A stretch of 64,000 nucleotides of DNA from an uncultured Bacillota bacterium (GCA_947649625.1 CANSSJ010000001.1:28022-92021), one strand, 5' to 3'. Counted from the first letter of the stretch, positions 50,238 through 59,844 are shown. Numbers and translations: made by a program. Notes: generated by a model not told the origin, from the letters alone.

Positions 50238-51485
50238 TTACCGGGTCTGTCCGGCGCCTTTTACAATAAATTTGAAGGAACACAGCTCCGCCAGTCCCAA
50301 AGGACCCCGTGCGTGCAATTTTTGGGTGGAAATTCCCATCTCACAGCCCAGGCCAAACTCCCCCCCGTCGGTGAAGCGGGTAGAGGCGTTCCAGTACACC
50401 GCGGCGCTGTCCACCCGGGCCAGGAAAGCCCGGGCCGCGCCCTCGTCGGCGGTGACGATGGCCTCGGAGTGGCCGGTGGAGTGGGCCCCGATGTGGCTGA
50501 CGGCCTCCTCCAGGGAGTCCACCACCTTCACGGCCATAATATAGTCCAGAAACTCGGTGTCGAAGTCAGCCTCTCCGGCGGGGGTGCCGTCGATGATTTT
50601 CGCCGCCTCGGGGTCCAGCCGCAGCTCCACCGGGTGGCCGAACCGGTTGTGTTCCAGCCGGTCCTTCAATCTGGGCAGGAACGCCCCGGCGATGTCCCGG
50701 TGGACCAAGCACACCTCTGCGGCGTTGCACACGCTGGGCCGGGAGCATTTGGCGTTCTCGATGATATCCAGTGCCATCTCCTGGTCCGCGTCCTTGTCCA
50801 CATAGATGTGACAGATGCCGGTGCCCGTCTCCAGCACGGGGACGGCGGCGCTGTCCACGCAGGCCCGGATGAGGCCCGCGCCCCCCCGGGGGATGAGCAG
50901 GTCCACCAGCCCCCGGGCGGCCATCAGCTCGTTGGCGGAGGCCCGGGAGGTGTCCTCCACCAGCTGGAGGGCGTCCGCCGGCAGGCCGGCCCCAGACATC
51001 CCTTCTTTCAGCGCCGCCACAATGGCGGCGGCGGACCGGTGGGCCTCCCTGCCGCAGCGCAGCACGCAGGCGGAGCCCGCTTTCAGGGCCAGGGCGGCGG
51101 CGTCGGAGGTGACGTTGGGCCGGGACTCGTAGATGATGGCGATGACCCCCATGGGGACGGCGGTCTTCTCGATGACCAGCCCGTTAGGCCGCTCCACCCG
51201 GCTGAGGACAGCCCCCGCCGGGTCGGGCAGCTGGGCCACCTCCCGAATGCCCTGGGCCATCCCGGCCACCCGGTCCCGGCTCAGGGCCAGTCGGTCCAGC
51301 ATCACATCGCTGATGGTCCCCCGGGCCGCCTCCAGGTCCAGGGCGTTGGCCGCCAGGATATCCTCACAGCGGGCCTCCAGGGCGTCCGCCATAGCCAGCA
51401 GGGCCCGGTTTTTCCGCTCGGTATCCGCCAGGGCCATGGCCCCCTTGGCCCCATTGGCCTTTTGCAGCAGTTCCTGTGTTGTCAT
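50238..51485 (-). CDS. proA: Gamma-glutamyl phosphate reductase
   Basis: 415 aa, aldehyde-dehydrogenase fold with the ProA patterns [41 protein letters not shown] (catalytic Cys) and GNASTRF-type [17 protein letters not shown]. It reduces gamma-glutamyl phosphate to the semialdehyde with NADPH. It overlaps the membrane protein gene upstream by 4 bases (ATGA). Confidence 0.96.
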   Translation of the reverse strand: MTTQELLQKANGAKGAMALADTERKNRALLAMADALEARCEDILAANALDLEAARGTISDVMLDRLALSRDRVAGMAQGIREVAQLPDPAGAVLSRVERPNGLVIEKTAVPMGVIAIIYESRPNVTSDAAALALKAGSACVLRCGREAHRSAAAIVAALKEGMSGAGLPADALQLVEDTSRASANELMAARGLVDLLIPRGGAGLIRACVDSAAVPVLETGTGICHIYVDKDADQEMALDIIENAKCSRPSVCNAAEVCLVHRDIAGAFLPRLKDRLEHNRFGHPVELRLDPEAAKIIDGTPAGEADFDTEFLDYIMAVKVVDSLEEAVSHIGAHSTGHSEAIVTADEGAARAFLARVDSAAVYWNASTRFTDGGEFGLGCEMGISTQKLHARGPLGLAELCSFKFIVKGAGQTR

Positions 51486-52021
51486 TGATATTCACCATCC
51501 ATATGATTGTCTCCGGCCCGTGTTACAAGCCAGGCATAGACCATTTTCCCGTCCTCCGGGCGCCCGGCGAAGAAATCCAGCTTACAGCTTTTTCCCCCGG
51601 CCAGGCTGAGGTACAGCACCGGCACGGACCGGACCCCCACCAGCCGGTGATCCTCCCGGACCAACAGGAGCTCATCAAAAGGGATCAGCAGGAGCTGCCG
51701 CTTGTGGCGGCAGACCAGGCAGGTCTCCAGCAGGTGGGCCTCACCGTAGGCCACCCGGCGGACCTGGTGGGGCGCCCCATACTCCCGCGCCACCCGGGCC
51801 TTCCACTCCTCCGGCCGGGCCCTGACTTTTTCCAGCCCCGCCGCAGCCCTGCGAAACATCCGAATCAAAAACCAGGCCGCAAACAGGGGAATGAGCAGCC
51901 AGAAGAGGGGGGAGATATGGGCTGTCGGGACAGCCGCGCCGACGGCCACAGCCAGCATCGCGGTCAGCAGGACCATATCCCGCAGCTCTTTGACAATATA
52001 GTCCCGGCGGATTTCCCTCAC
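51482..52021 (-). CDS. Membrane protein inserted between proB and proA
   Basis: 179 aa from GTG 52021, which overlaps the proB stop by 4 bases; its own stop overlaps the proA start by 4. Two adjacent membrane helices (about residues 17-56) are followed by a cytosolic alpha/beta domain (about 60-175) containing [21 protein letters not shown]. No family recognised; the domain layout resembles small PH-like/YcxB-type proteins. Its exact fit in the proline operon suggests a link to proline synthesis or osmotic control. Confidence 0.7.
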   Translation of the reverse strand: MREIRRDYIVKELRDMVLLTAMLAVAVGAAVPTAHISPLFWLLIPLFAAWFLIRMFRRAAAGLEKVRARPEEWKARVAREYGAPHQVRRVAYGEAHLLETCLVCRHKRQLLLIPFDELLLVREDHRLVGVRSVPVLYLSLAGGKSCKLDFFAGRPEDGKMVYAWLVTRAGDNHMDGEYQ

Positions 52022-52803
52022 CGGACCCTTGCCCCCAAAAACCGGGTGCCTGCCGCTTTGCCCTCAACAATGTCATACAGCCGCTCCGGGTGCTCCCCGT
52101 TGGTGATGACCATGTCGCAGCCGGCGGCGTTGACCAGCTTGGCGGCCTTCAGCTTGGTGGCCATGCCGCCGGTGCCCAGGCCGGAGCCCGCGCCTCCCGC
52201 CAGGGCCTCGATCTCGGGGGTGACCTCCTCCACCGTGGGGATGAGCCTGGCGGCGGGGTCCTTCCGGGGGTCGGCGGTGTACAGCCCCTCGATGTCGCTG
52301 AGCAGCACCAGCAGCTCCGCCTCCACCAGCTGGGCCACGATGGCGGACAGGGTGTCGTTCTCCCCGATGGTGGACACCACGCCGATCTCGTCGGTGGACA
52401 CGGCGTCGTTCTCGTTGATGATGGGCAGGGCCCCCAGCTCCAGCAGCCGGGTCAGGGTGTTCTGCACGTTGGTCCGCCGGTGGGGGTCGCTCACGTCCCC
52501 GCCCGCCAGCAGGATCTGGGCCACCGTGTGGTTATACTGGGAGAACAGCTTGTCGTAGGTATACATCAGCTCACACTGTCCCACGGCGGCGGCGGCCTGT
52601 TTGGTGGGCATGTCGGCGGGCCGGCCGGGCAGGTTGAGCTTGCCCACCCCCATGCCGATGGCCCCGGAGGACACCAGGATCATCTCGTGCCCGGCGTTTT
52701 TCAGGTCGGAGAGCACCTTCACCAGCTCCTCCACGTGGCGGATGTTCAGCCGCCCGGTGGCGTGTGCCAGGGTGGACGTGCCTACTTTGACTACGATACG
52801 CAT
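52018..52803 (-). CDS. proB: Glutamate 5-kinase (no PUA domain)
   Basis: 261 aa. Amino acid kinase fold: MRIVVKVGTSTLAHATGRLN, LVSSGAIGMGVGKL, INENDAVSTDEI and LLSDIEGLYTADPRKDP. It makes gamma-glutamyl phosphate, the first and feedback-regulated step of proline synthesis. The C-terminal PUA domain of longer enzymes is absent, as in many Firmicutes. Confidence 0.95.
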   Translation of the reverse strand: MRIVVKVGTSTLAHATGRLNIRHVEELVKVLSDLKNAGHEMILVSSGAIGMGVGKLNLPGRPADMPTKQAAAAVGQCELMYTYDKLFSQYNHTVAQILLAGGDVSDPHRRTNVQNTLTRLLELGALPIINENDAVSTDEIGVVSTIGENDTLSAIVAQLVEAELLVLLSDIEGLYTADPRKDPAARLIPTVEEVTPEIEALAGGAGSGLGTGGMATKLKAAKLVNAAGCDMVITNGEHPERLYDIVEGKAAGTRFLGARVR

Positions 52804-52841
52804 GGTTATATTCTCCTTTAATATTGTGGTCTGTATATTTT

Positions 52842-52907
52842 GTAGGGGTCGCCGCTCTCGGCGGCCCGTTTATCAGGAGGCGGGGCGGCGAGGGCGCCGC
52901 CCCCTAC
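52842..52907. repeat. GTAGGGG...CCCCTAC palindromic repeat between proB and proC
   Basis: GTAGGGGTCGCCGCTCTCGG and GCGAGGGCGCCGCCCCCTAC arms around a short spacer. Confidence 0.7.
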
Positions 52908-52909
52908 AT

Positions 52910-53719
52910 TCATTTTTTCGCCAGCTTCACCGTTTTCTCATAGGCCGCAATCACCGCGTCCATGGCGGCCCCCCGGAAGCCCCGCTCCTCCAGCACCCGG
53001 ACCCCCTGGATGGTGGTGCCGCCGGGGGAGCAGACCGCGTCCTTCAAAGCGCCGGTATGCTGTCCGCTCTCCAGGGCCATACGTGCGGAGCCGGCCAGCA
53101 TCTGGGCGGCGTAGGCGATGGCCTTGTCCCGGGGCAGGCCGCAGGCGACGCCGCCGTCGGCCAAGGCCTCGATAAACAGGTAGGCGAAGGCGGGGCCACA
53201 GCCGGAGACGGCGCTGGCCGCGTCGATCAGGCTCTCGGACACCGGGTCCACCAGCCCGGCGGGAGCCAGGAGGGCGGCGAAGCTGTCCAGCTCCTCCACG
53301 GTCACCCCCAGCCCGCAGTACTGGATCACTCCCGCCCCGATGGCGGCGGGGGTGTTGGGCATCATGCGGATGACGGGGCAGTCCATGTCCAGAATGTCCT
53401 GGATGCGCTCGCAGGACAGCCCGGCGGCCATGGTGACCAGGATAAACCGGTCCTCCCGCCTGCTCAAAATGGGCTCCAGGGGGTCCAGTGCCAACTGCAT
53501 CATCTGGGGCTTCACCCCCAGGAAGATAAGCTGGGCGGTGCGGGCGATCTCCTCGTTGGTGGAGGGGGTCGCGCCGGGGAGCTGGGCGGCCAGGGCCTCC
53601 GCCTTGGCGGGGGTGCGGTTGGCCAGCAGCACCCGCTGGGCCTGTTTGCTCCAGGCCGCCGCCCAGGCGATGGCGGAGCCCATATTTCCCGTGCCGATAA
53701 AGCCGATGGTCTGATACAT
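52910..53719 (-). CDS. proC: Pyrroline-5-carboxylate reductase
   Basis: 269 aa. NAD(P)-binding GFIGTGNMGSAIA is at residues 6-18, then LGVKPQ, MPNTPA and the substrate block AVSGCGPAFAYLFIEALADGGV...SPGGTTI. It completes proline synthesis. Upstream of proB-X-proA on the same strand, so all proline genes lie together. Confidence 0.96.
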   Translation of the reverse strand: MYQTIGFIGTGNMGSAIAWAAAWSKQAQRVLLANRTPAKAEALAAQLPGATPSTNEEIARTAQLIFLGVKPQMMQLALDPLEPILSRREDRFILVTMAAGLSCERIQDILDMDCPVIRMMPNTPAAIGAGVIQYCGLGVTVEELDSFAALLAPAGLVDPVSESLIDAASAVSGCGPAFAYLFIEALADGGVACGLPRDKAIAYAAQMLAGSARMALESGQHTGALKDAVCSPGGTTIQGVRVLEERGFRGAAMDAVIAAYEKTVKLAKK

Positions 53720-53813
53720 AATATGCCCTCCTGGATAGCGTTTGCCTGATTATAACATGGAAACCTGAGATAGTACAGATTTTCCCCCTTAAAAAATCTT
53801 AATCAATTCTTAA

Positions 53814-53842
53814 TTGTATTTCCCCTGCCTCTCTGATATACT
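53814..53842 (+). promoter_or_regulatory. Promoter of the GntR/ABC operon
   Basis: TTGTAT (53814-53819), 17 bases, TATACT (53837-53842). Confidence 0.65.
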
Positions 53843-53850
53843 GACCGTAC

Positions 53851-53868
53851 TAATACAGTTAATACAGT
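53851..53868 (+). promoter_or_regulatory. Tandem repeat, probable GntR operator
   Basis: TAATACAGT occurs twice without a gap (53851-53859 and 53860-53868), right after the -10 box. YtrA-type regulators repress their own ABC operon from such positions. Confidence 0.55.
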
Positions 53869-53889
53869 ATCCGGAAAGGAGGAGCTGTG

Positions 53890-54264
53890 ATGTTGAATTT
53901 AGACTACCGGGACGCCCGCCCCATCTACGAACAGGTGAAGGACGGCCTGCGCCGGCTGATGGTGACGGGGGTGATCCAGGAGGGAGAGAAGCTGCCCTCG
54001 GTCCGCACCATGGCGGGGACGCTGGCCATCAACCCCAACACCATCCAGCGGGCCTACGAGGCCCTGGAGGCGGAGGGCTATGTCTACTCCGTCCCCGGCA
54101 AGGGCTCCTTTGCCGCCCCCAACACGGGGGTGGACGAGGGGCGGAAGGATGAGCTGCTGCGCACCTTCGACCAGACGGCGGGGGAGCTGCTGTTCCTGGG
54201 GGTCAGCGGCGAGGAGCTCTGGGCCCGCATCCGGGCTCTGGAAGGAGGGAACGAGAATGATTAA
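53890..54264 (+). CDS. GntR family (YtrA type) transcriptional regulator
   Basis: 124 aa from ATG 53890 (AAAGGAGGAG upstream; the GTG one codon earlier is also possible). A winged helix-turn-helix (residues 10-75: IYEQVKDGLRRLMVTGVIQ, PSVRTMAGTLAINPNTIQR) is followed by a short C-terminal helix region typical of YtrA. It probably represses its own operon and is relieved by an envelope or antibiotic stress signal. Its stop overlaps the ABC gene. Confidence 0.9.
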   Translation: MLNLDYRDARPIYEQVKDGLRRLMVTGVIQEGEKLPSVRTMAGTLAINPNTIQRAYEALEAEGYVYSVPGKGSFAAPNTGVDEGRKDELLRTFDQTAGELLFLGVSGEELWARIRALEGGNEND

Positions 54265-55159
54265 GGTAATCAACGTAGTCAAGACCTTCGACGGCTTCCG
54301 GGCCCTGGACGGCCTGACCATGACGGCGGAGAAAGGCTCCATCTACGGGCTGGTGGGCCCCAACGGGGCGGGCAAGTCCACCATCCTGCGGCACATCATG
54401 GGCATCTACCGCCCGGACTCCGGTTCCGTCCTGGTGGACGGGGACCAGGTCTACGAAAATCCGGCGGTCAAGGCCAGAATTGCCGCCATCCCCGACGAGC
54501 TGTACTACTTCAACTCGGCCTCCACCAAAGACATGATGCGCTTTTACCGGGGGATGTACCCCAATTTCGACGTGAAGCGGTACGAGGCCCTGGCCGAGGC
54601 CTTCCCCGAGGTGGACGAAAAGCTCCCCATCCGCCGCCTCTCCAAGGGGATGCAGAAGCAGTCCGCCTTCCGGCTGGCCCTGTGCTGCAACCCGGAGGTG
54701 CTGGTGCTGGACGAGCCGGTGGACGGCCTGGACCCGGTGATGCGCCGCCAGGTGTGGACCCTCCTCATGGGGGACGTGGCCCAGCGGGGGACCACCGTCC
54801 TGGTGAGCTCCCACAACCTGCGGGAGCTGGAGGACGTCTGCGACCATGTGGGCATCCTGTCCCACGGCAAGGTCCTGCTGGAGCGGTCCCTCACCGACCT
54901 CCAGGACAACGTAGTGAAACTCCAGATCGCCTTTGCCGACGGCGGCCTGCCTGAGCTGCCCCGTGATATGAACGTGCTCCACACCTCTCAGATCGGGCGG
55001 GTGTACACCCTCATCGTCCGGGGGAACCCGGCGGAGATCAAGACCCGCATGTCGGTATACGCCCCTATTTTGATGGAGGCCCTGCCCCTGACCCTGGAGG
55101 AAATCTTTATCTATGAACTGGGAGGTGAGGACTATGCGGTCCGCGACATCGTACTTTAA
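54257..55159 (+). CDS. ABC transporter ATP-binding protein
   Basis: 300 aa from ATG 54257, overlapping gntR by 8 bases. Walker A GPNGAGKS, signature-like RLSKGMQKQ, Walker B VLVLDEPVDGLDP and H-loop SSHNLREL are present. It belongs to the YtrB/CcmA-like family of ATPases that pair with large membrane proteins. It powers the permease encoded by the next gene, whose start lies inside this gene's 3' end. Confidence 0.93.
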   Translation: MIKVINVVKTFDGFRALDGLTMTAEKGSIYGLVGPNGAGKSTILRHIMGIYRPDSGSVLVDGDQVYENPAVKARIAAIPDELYYFNSASTKDMMRFYRGMYPNFDVKRYEALAEAFPEVDEKLPIRRLSKGMQKQSAFRLALCCNPEVLVLDEPVDGLDPVMRRQVWTLLMGDVAQRGTTVLVSSHNLRELEDVCDHVGILSHGKVLLERSLTDLQDNVVKLQIAFADGGLPELPRDMNVLHTSQIGRVYTLIVRGNPAEIKTRMSVYAPILMEALPLTLEEIFIYELGGEDYAVRDIVL

Positions 55160-57074
55160 CGGTACTCTGTACCGCAAGACCCTGGCCCGCTTCTGGCCCC
55201 TGTGGGGGTTGTGGGCCCTGGGCTGGCTCTTTCTGCTCCCCCTGCACCTGCTCAACTGGTATTTTCGGGTGTCCGTCTGGAACCCTGACGACCTCCGGCA
55301 GACGCTGCTCCAGGAGGCGCTGAACATCCCCAGCTTCCTGGCCTCCGGCGTGTTCCTGGCTGCTTTCTTCGCCGTCCTGTGCGCCATGGCGGTGTTCGGA
55401 TACCTCTATAGCCACCGCTCCGCCTGCTGGACCCACGCCCTGCCCCTGCGGCGGGAGGCCCTGTTCACCACCCAGTATCTGGCCGGCCTGTCCATGATGC
55501 TCCTACCCCTGCTGGCCACGGCGGTCCTCACCGCCATTGTGGAGGTCTCCTTCCTGCCCGCGGAGCATTGGGGGGAGGTCCTGCGCGCCCTGATCATCTG
55601 GCTGCTGGTCCAGTGTGGGGTGTCCCTGTTCTTCTTCTCCTTCGCCTCCTTCTGCGCCATGTTCACCGGCCATATCCTGGCCCTCCCCGCCTTTTACTGC
55701 ATCCTCAACTGTCTGGCCTGGGGCCTGTGGATCCTGATCAACTCCCTGATGACCGAGTTCTACTACGGCTACGCGGGCACCCCGGGAGCGATGACGGTGG
55801 TGAAGTACCTCACCCCTGCCGTGGCCCTGCGGGACGCGGCGGGCTGGTGGACGTGGTGGGGGGCGGTCGAAACCACCCGCCTCGATTCCCCCGGTACGGT
55901 GGCCGTCTACGCCCTGGTGGGTGTGGGGCTGGCTTATATTTCCCTGTGCGTCTACCGCCGCCGCCATGTGGAGACCGCCGGCGACGTGGTGGCCGTGGCC
56001 CTGGTCCGCCCCCTGTTCAAATACGGGGTGTCCTTCTGCGCCGGCCTGGCCTTCGGCATTTTCACCGCCGCCTTCTTCGGCTGGAACAAGCTGTCCGCCC
56101 TCATCCCCTGCATCGTGATCTGGTCGGTCATCGGCTATTTCGCCGCCGAGATGCTCCTGAAAAAGTCCTTCCGGGTGTTCAAGGCCTGGAAGGGCGGGGC
56201 AGTGATGGCCGCCGTTATGCTGGCCCTCTGCCTGGTCTGTCTGGCCGACGTCTTCGGTGTGGTGAACCGGGTGCCGGCGGCGGACCGGGTGGAGTCCGTC
56301 CGGGTCAATATCGACATGGGCGCCCCCTATGACGACGGCCAAAGCCTGAACGCCACCATCACCGACCCGGCCCAGATCGAGAAGATCACCGCCCTCCACA
56401 AAGCCATCGTGGACAACCGGGAGAGCGATGACGGCACCTACGACAGCCGCAATGATTACACCTATGTCACCCTCTCCTACCGCCTGTCCGGCGGCGGCAG
56501 GCTGGAGCGGGAGTATCACAGCGTCCCCATCTTCGAGGACGACCTGAACACCCCGGGCACCGTGGCCTATGCCCTGGAACAGATCGTTGACGACCGGGCG
56601 CTGGTGTCCCTGGCCTACGGCTTCGACAGTATTCTGGAGCAGGGCCGCCTCACCTCCGCTTGGCTGGAGAGGCTGGAGATGACCGATTACAAGGACCGTT
56701 ATAAGGATGCCTACGTGGACGACTGCCGCCAGGAGCTGTGGGAGGCGGTGCGGGCCGACTTTGCCGAGGGGACCATCGGTGTGCGGTATCTCTTTGACAA
56801 CAGCAGGGAACGCTATGAGAATACCTATATGACCGACCTGGTTTTCGGCTTTTCCGACTATTCTATAGCCAGCCGCCCCGGTATAGAAGTGTCTCCCTCC
56901 GCCAATTACACCCTGGAAATTACCCTCACCCCCCAGGCCAAACACACCCTGGCTGTGCTGGAGAGCTCCGGCATCTTCGACGAGGGCTATGCCCTGGCCC
57001 CCTGGCATGTGGCGGAGATCTACCGCGATATTCCCAATACCACCGACCTGCCCCAGGCGGAGAGATTGGGGTAA
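55134..57074 (+). CDS. ABC transporter permease-like membrane protein
   Basis: 646 aa from ATG 55134 (GGGAGGTGAGG upstream). The first 350 residues carry about seven helices (from residue 22), with two soluble stretches. A final helix lies near 350-385, and the last 270 residues are a soluble extracytoplasmic domain (DMGAPYDDGQSLNATI onward). The organisation fits bacitracin/lantibiotic-type YtrC-like exporters. The substrate is unknown. A terminator formed by a repeat ends the operon. Confidence 0.8.
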   Translation: MRSATSYFNGTLYRKTLARFWPLWGLWALGWLFLLPLHLLNWYFRVSVWNPDDLRQTLLQEALNIPSFLASGVFLAAFFAVLCAMAVFGYLYSHRSACWTHALPLRREALFTTQYLAGLSMMLLPLLATAVLTAIVEVSFLPAEHWGEVLRALIIWLLVQCGVSLFFFSFASFCAMFTGHILALPAFYCILNCLAWGLWILINSLMTEFYYGYAGTPGAMTVVKYLTPAVALRDAAGWWTWWGAVETTRLDSPGTVAVYALVGVGLAYISLCVYRRRHVETAGDVVAVALVRPLFKYGVSFCAGLAFGIFTAAFFGWNKLSALIPCIVIWSVIGYFAAEMLLKKSFRVFKAWKGGAVMAAVMLALCLVCLADVFGVVNRVPAADRVESVRVNIDMGAPYDDGQSLNATITDPAQIEKITALHKAIVDNRESDDGTYDSRNDYTYVTLSYRLSGGGRLEREYHSVPIFEDDLNTPGTVAYALEQIVDDRALVSLAYGFDSILEQGRLTSAWLERLEMTDYKDRYKDAYVDDCRQELWEAVRADFAEGTIGVRYLFDNSRERYENTYMTDLVFGFSDYSIASRPGIEVSPSANYTLEITLTPQAKHTLAVLESSGIFDEGYALAPWHVAEIYRDIPNTTDLPQAERLG

Positions 57075-57080
57075 GGGCCC

Positions 57081-57114
57081 GTAGGGGGCGGCCTCCGCGC
57101 CGCCCCGCTTTTTT
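57081..57114 (+). terminator. Repeat-derived terminator of the ABC operon
   Basis: GGGGCGGC / GCCGCCCC stem (57085-57106) followed by TTTTTT. The sequence begins GTAGGGG, so it is a repeat copy serving as a terminator. Confidence 0.8.
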
Positions 57115-57142
57115 ATTCCGCATATACCAGCAAGGCGGCATG

Positions 57143-57244
57143 GTGTAGGGGTCGCCCCCCTGGGCGACCCGCTCTATCCCCCCACCCTGGGCGACCCGCT
57201 AAGGCTCTGTCCTCGACGGGCCGCCGAAGGCGGCGGCCCCTACT
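57143..57244. repeat. Compound GTAGGGG...CCCCTAC palindromic repeat
   Basis: Begins GTGTAGGGGTCGCCCCCC and ends GGCGGCGGCCCCTAC, and holds two direct copies of CTGGGCGACCCGCT (57161-57174 and 57188-57201). Non-coding. It fills most of the 290-bp gap before the thiolase gene. Confidence 0.65.
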
Positions 57245-57264
57245 CTTTCTCCCGAAAAATCTTA

Positions 57265-57293
57265 TTGCTTTTTGGCCGGCTCTCCGGTATAAT
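57265..57293 (+). promoter_or_regulatory. Thiolase promoter
   Basis: TTGCTT (57265-57270), 17 bases, TATAAT (57288-57293). Confidence 0.75.
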
Positions 57294-57364
57294 GAAGGAC
57301 AAGAGCGGTACTCCCGGGTGTTTCGACGAAACGCCCCATTAAAATTCAGGAGGTCACACACATC

Positions 57365-58621
57365 ATGAGAGAAGTTTATGTCGTCAACTGCTGCCGCACC
57401 GCCATCGGCTCCTTCGGCGGTTCCCTGAAGGACACCCCCGCCGCCGACCTGGGCGCCGCCGTCATCAAGGAGGCCCTGAACCGGGCCGGCGTTAAGCCCG
57501 AGAACGTGGACGAGGTCATGTTCGGCTGCATCCTCACCGCCGGCCTGGGCCAGAACCCCGCCCGTCAGGCCAGCCTGAAGGCGGGCATCCCCACCTCCGT
57601 CCCCGCTTACACTGTGGGCATGGTGTGCGGCTCCGGCATGAAGTCGGTCATCGAGGGCGCCCGCACCATCGGCTGCGGCGACGCTGAGATCATTGTGGCC
57701 GGCGGCATGGAGAATATGTCCGCCGCCCCCTACGCCATCCCCGCCGCCCGCTGGGGCGCCCGGATGGGTGACAACAAGATGAAGGACACCATGATCTCCG
57801 ACGGCCTGTGGGACGTTTATAACAACTACCACATGGGCACCACCGCCGAGAACATCTGCGACGTGTGGGGCATCACCCGGGAGGAGCTGGACGAGTTCGG
57901 CTACAACTCCCAGAAGAAGACCGCCGACGCCCAGGCCGCCGGCAAGTTCGACGACGAGATCGTCCCCGTGATGATTAAGGTCAAGAAGGAAATGGTGGAG
58001 TTCAAGGTGGATGAGTTCCCCCGCCTGACTCCGCTGGATAAGCTGGGCAAGCTGCGCGGCGCCTTCCCCGTAGGCCCCGAGGGGGTTGAGGACGAGATCG
58101 TCCACACCTTCGAGCCCACCCAGATCCACGAGGCCGACGCGAAGAAGCACGTCCAGCGGGTGACCGCCGGCCAGGCCTCCGGCATCAACGACGGCGCCGC
58201 CGCCATCGTGCTGGCCTCCAAGGAGGCCGTTGAGAAGTACGGCCTGAAGCCCATGGCCAAGCTGGTCAGCTGGGGCCAGGGCGGCGTGGATCCCAAGATC
58301 ATGGGCGTGGGCCCCGTGCCCGCCTCCCGTCAGGCCATGGCCAAGGCCGGCCTGAAGATCGAGGACATGGACCTGATCGAGGCCAACGAGGCCTTTGCCG
58401 CCCAGTCCATCGCCGTGGCCCGTGAGCTGGGCTTCGACATGAGCAAGGTCAACGTCAACGGCGGCGCCATCGCCCTGGGCCACCCCGTGGGCGCCTCCGG
58501 CGCGCGGATCATCGTCACCCTGCTCCACGAGATGGCCAAGCGGGACGAGGCCAAGAAGGGCCTTGCTACCCTGTGCATCGGCGGCGGCATGGGCGTCGCC
58601 ACCATCTTCGAGAAGTGCTGA
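57365..58621 (+). CDS. thlA: Acetyl-CoA acetyltransferase (thiolase)
   Basis: 418 aa. Catalytic residues: Cys in MVCGSGMKS (about 91), His in [19 protein letters not shown] and Cys in [13 protein letters not shown]. It condenses two acetyl-CoA to acetoacetyl-CoA, the entry to butyrate synthesis in these anaerobes. It is about 25 residues longer than the usual 392, owing to an inserted segment near residues 238-262 ([15 protein letters not shown] and following) just before the [13 protein letters not shown] block. Strong promoter and GGAGG indicate high expression. Confidence 0.95.
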   Translation: MREVYVVNCCRTAIGSFGGSLKDTPAADLGAAVIKEALNRAGVKPENVDEVMFGCILTAGLGQNPARQASLKAGIPTSVPAYTVGMVCGSGMKSVIEGARTIGCGDAEIIVAGGMENMSAAPYAIPAARWGARMGDNKMKDTMISDGLWDVYNNYHMGTTAENICDVWGITREELDEFGYNSQKKTADAQAAGKFDDEIVPVMIKVKKEMVEFKVDEFPRLTPLDKLGKLRGAFPVGPEGVEDEIVHTFEPTQIHEADAKKHVQRVTAGQASGINDGAAAIVLASKEAVEKYGLKPMAKLVSWGQGGVDPKIMGVGPVPASRQAMAKAGLKIEDMDLIEANEAFAAQSIAVARELGFDMSKVNVNGGAIALGHPVGASGARIIVTLLHEMAKRDEAKKGLATLCIGGGMGVATIFEKC

Positions 58622-58655
58622 GCCTTTAAAAATATGAGCAAAGGAGGATAATAAA

Positions 58656-58787
58656 ATGAACATGTCTGAAAGTTCCAGAATTATCCTCGGCCTCCGGGCC
58701 GCCGGATGGGATGAAAAGGCGATCAATGATTTCATCCTGTGGGTAGAGACCGGAGAGGAGCAGTACAAACCCAAGGAGAAAAGCTGA
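58656..58787 (+). CDS. Small conserved-looking protein after thiolase
   Basis: 43 aa: [20 protein letters not shown], then [20 protein letters not shown] and a short tail. A strong AAAGGAGG lies 7 bases upstream, and the stop is followed by a terminator hairpin, so it is a real short gene co-transcribed with the thiolase. It looks like one amphipathic helical hairpin. Function unknown; too short for many gene finders. Confidence 0.7.
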   Translation: MNMSESSRIILGLRAAGWDEKAINDFILWVETGEEQYKPKEKS

Positions 58788-58798
58788 GAAACCGAGAG

Positions 58799-58834
58799 AA
58801 GCCCGGCCCGGAGCGTCCGCTCCGGGCCGGGCTT
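58799..58834. terminator. Bidirectional terminator
   Basis: 16-bp perfect stem (AAGCCCGGCCCGGAGC / GCTCCGGGCCGGGCTT) with a GTCC loop between convergent genes. Confidence 0.85.
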
Positions 58835-58839
58835 ATGTT

Positions 58840-59709
58840 TCAGGACTCAAATCTGGGGTCGGGAAGGGCGAGGGCGATGGATTTGGGGATGGCCGCCTGG
58901 GGGGCGGTGTTTTTCTCCACATGAATGCCGGTCACATTGAAATTGCCCTGGAATTTCGTCTCCGGCGTGACGGTAAAGACGGCGCTCGCCGTTTGGATTT
59001 TTCTGCCCGTCCCCTTTTCCCGAAGGGTGGCGGTGACCCAAACAGTTTCCCCGCCGTATTTGGGGAGGGTCAGGCTGGCCGTCCCTTGGGAGGCCGGGAT
59101 GTTTTCGGTGCGGTACCACTCCCGCTCCTCCCAAGAGACGGGGGTGCCGTCGGGGTGCCGGGTCCAGGGGTCGCGGCCCTGGATGCTGGCGGTAAAGCCG
59201 ATGACCTCCCAGCCCTTGAGCTGCTGGACGGGTTTCAGGGTCAGGTCCAGGGTCAGGTCCTGCTCCCCCCGGGCCTGGAGAAAACCCAGCTCAATGTCGC
59301 TGAGGGTGCACTCCGCCGTCTGGAAGAGCTCGTGGCCCTCGCAATAGGCATACTCCTCATCAATAGTGGCCTGACGGTTCAGGACCATGACCTGAGACCA
59401 CAGCGCCCCCACCAGAATCGCCAGGAGCAGAACGGCTGCCCCCATGCCGGACAGCAGGAGCCTCATCCTCCTGGATATCTTGGCCGGGACGGCAGGGGCG
59501 GCGGGGACGGGCTGCTCCACCCCCAGCAGCTGGCCTACGGTAAGGCCGAAGAGCTTGGACAGGGCGATGAGGTTGTCCAGCTCCGGGATGGTCTGGTCCC
59601 CCTCCCACTTGCTGATGGCCTGACGGGACACTCCCATTCTCTCCCCCAGTTCCTCCTGGGAGAGATTCAGCCCCCTGCGGAGCTCCTGGATACGCTGGCC
59701 CAATGTCAT
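58840..59709 (-). CDS. XRE regulator with C-terminal membrane anchor and sensor domain
   Basis: 289 aa from ATG 59709 (CAAGGAGGTG). XRE helix-turn-helix at residues 4-60 (LGQRIQELRRGLNLSQEELG, SRQAISKWEGDQTIPEL), membrane helix near 80-105, then about 185 extracytoplasmic residues with a beta-sandwich look. It is likely a one-component membrane-bound regulator sensing an envelope signal. Target genes are unknown; it is divergent from the germination operon. Confidence 0.85.
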   Translation of the reverse strand: MTLGQRIQELRRGLNLSQEELGERMGVSRQAISKWEGDQTIPELDNLIALSKLFGLTVGQLLGVEQPVPAAPAVPAKISRRMRLLLSGMGAAVLLLAILVGALWSQVMVLNRQATIDEEYAYCEGHELFQTAECTLSDIELGFLQARGEQDLTLDLTLKPVQQLKGWEVIGFTASIQGRDPWTRHPDGTPVSWEEREWYRTENIPASQGTASLTLPKYGGETVWVTATLREKGTGRKIQTASAVFTVTPETKFQGNFNVTGIHVEKNTAPQAAIPKSIALALPDPRFES

Positions 59710-59739
59710 AGCGGGCACCTCCTTGTTTTTTCTGACCCC

Positions 59740-59768
59740 AGCATACCCGGTTGACAGGATTTTGACAA
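59740..59768 (-). promoter_or_regulatory. Promoter of the XRE membrane regulator
   Basis: On the minus strand TTGTCA (59768-59763), 17 bases, TATGCT (59745-59740). Confidence 0.55.
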
Positions 59769-59844
59769 CCAGCCGTCGGGTTCTTTTTGTCAACGACCGG
59801 TTGCAGGCCTTGAGGCACAGGGGTTTGAAGAAGTATTAAGCTGT

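Noticed and set aside
57143-57244. Direct CTGGGCGACCCGCT copies as a possible CRISPR-like array
   Set aside because: Only two copies 27 bases apart inside a known palindromic repeat family; no spacer regularity and no cas genes.
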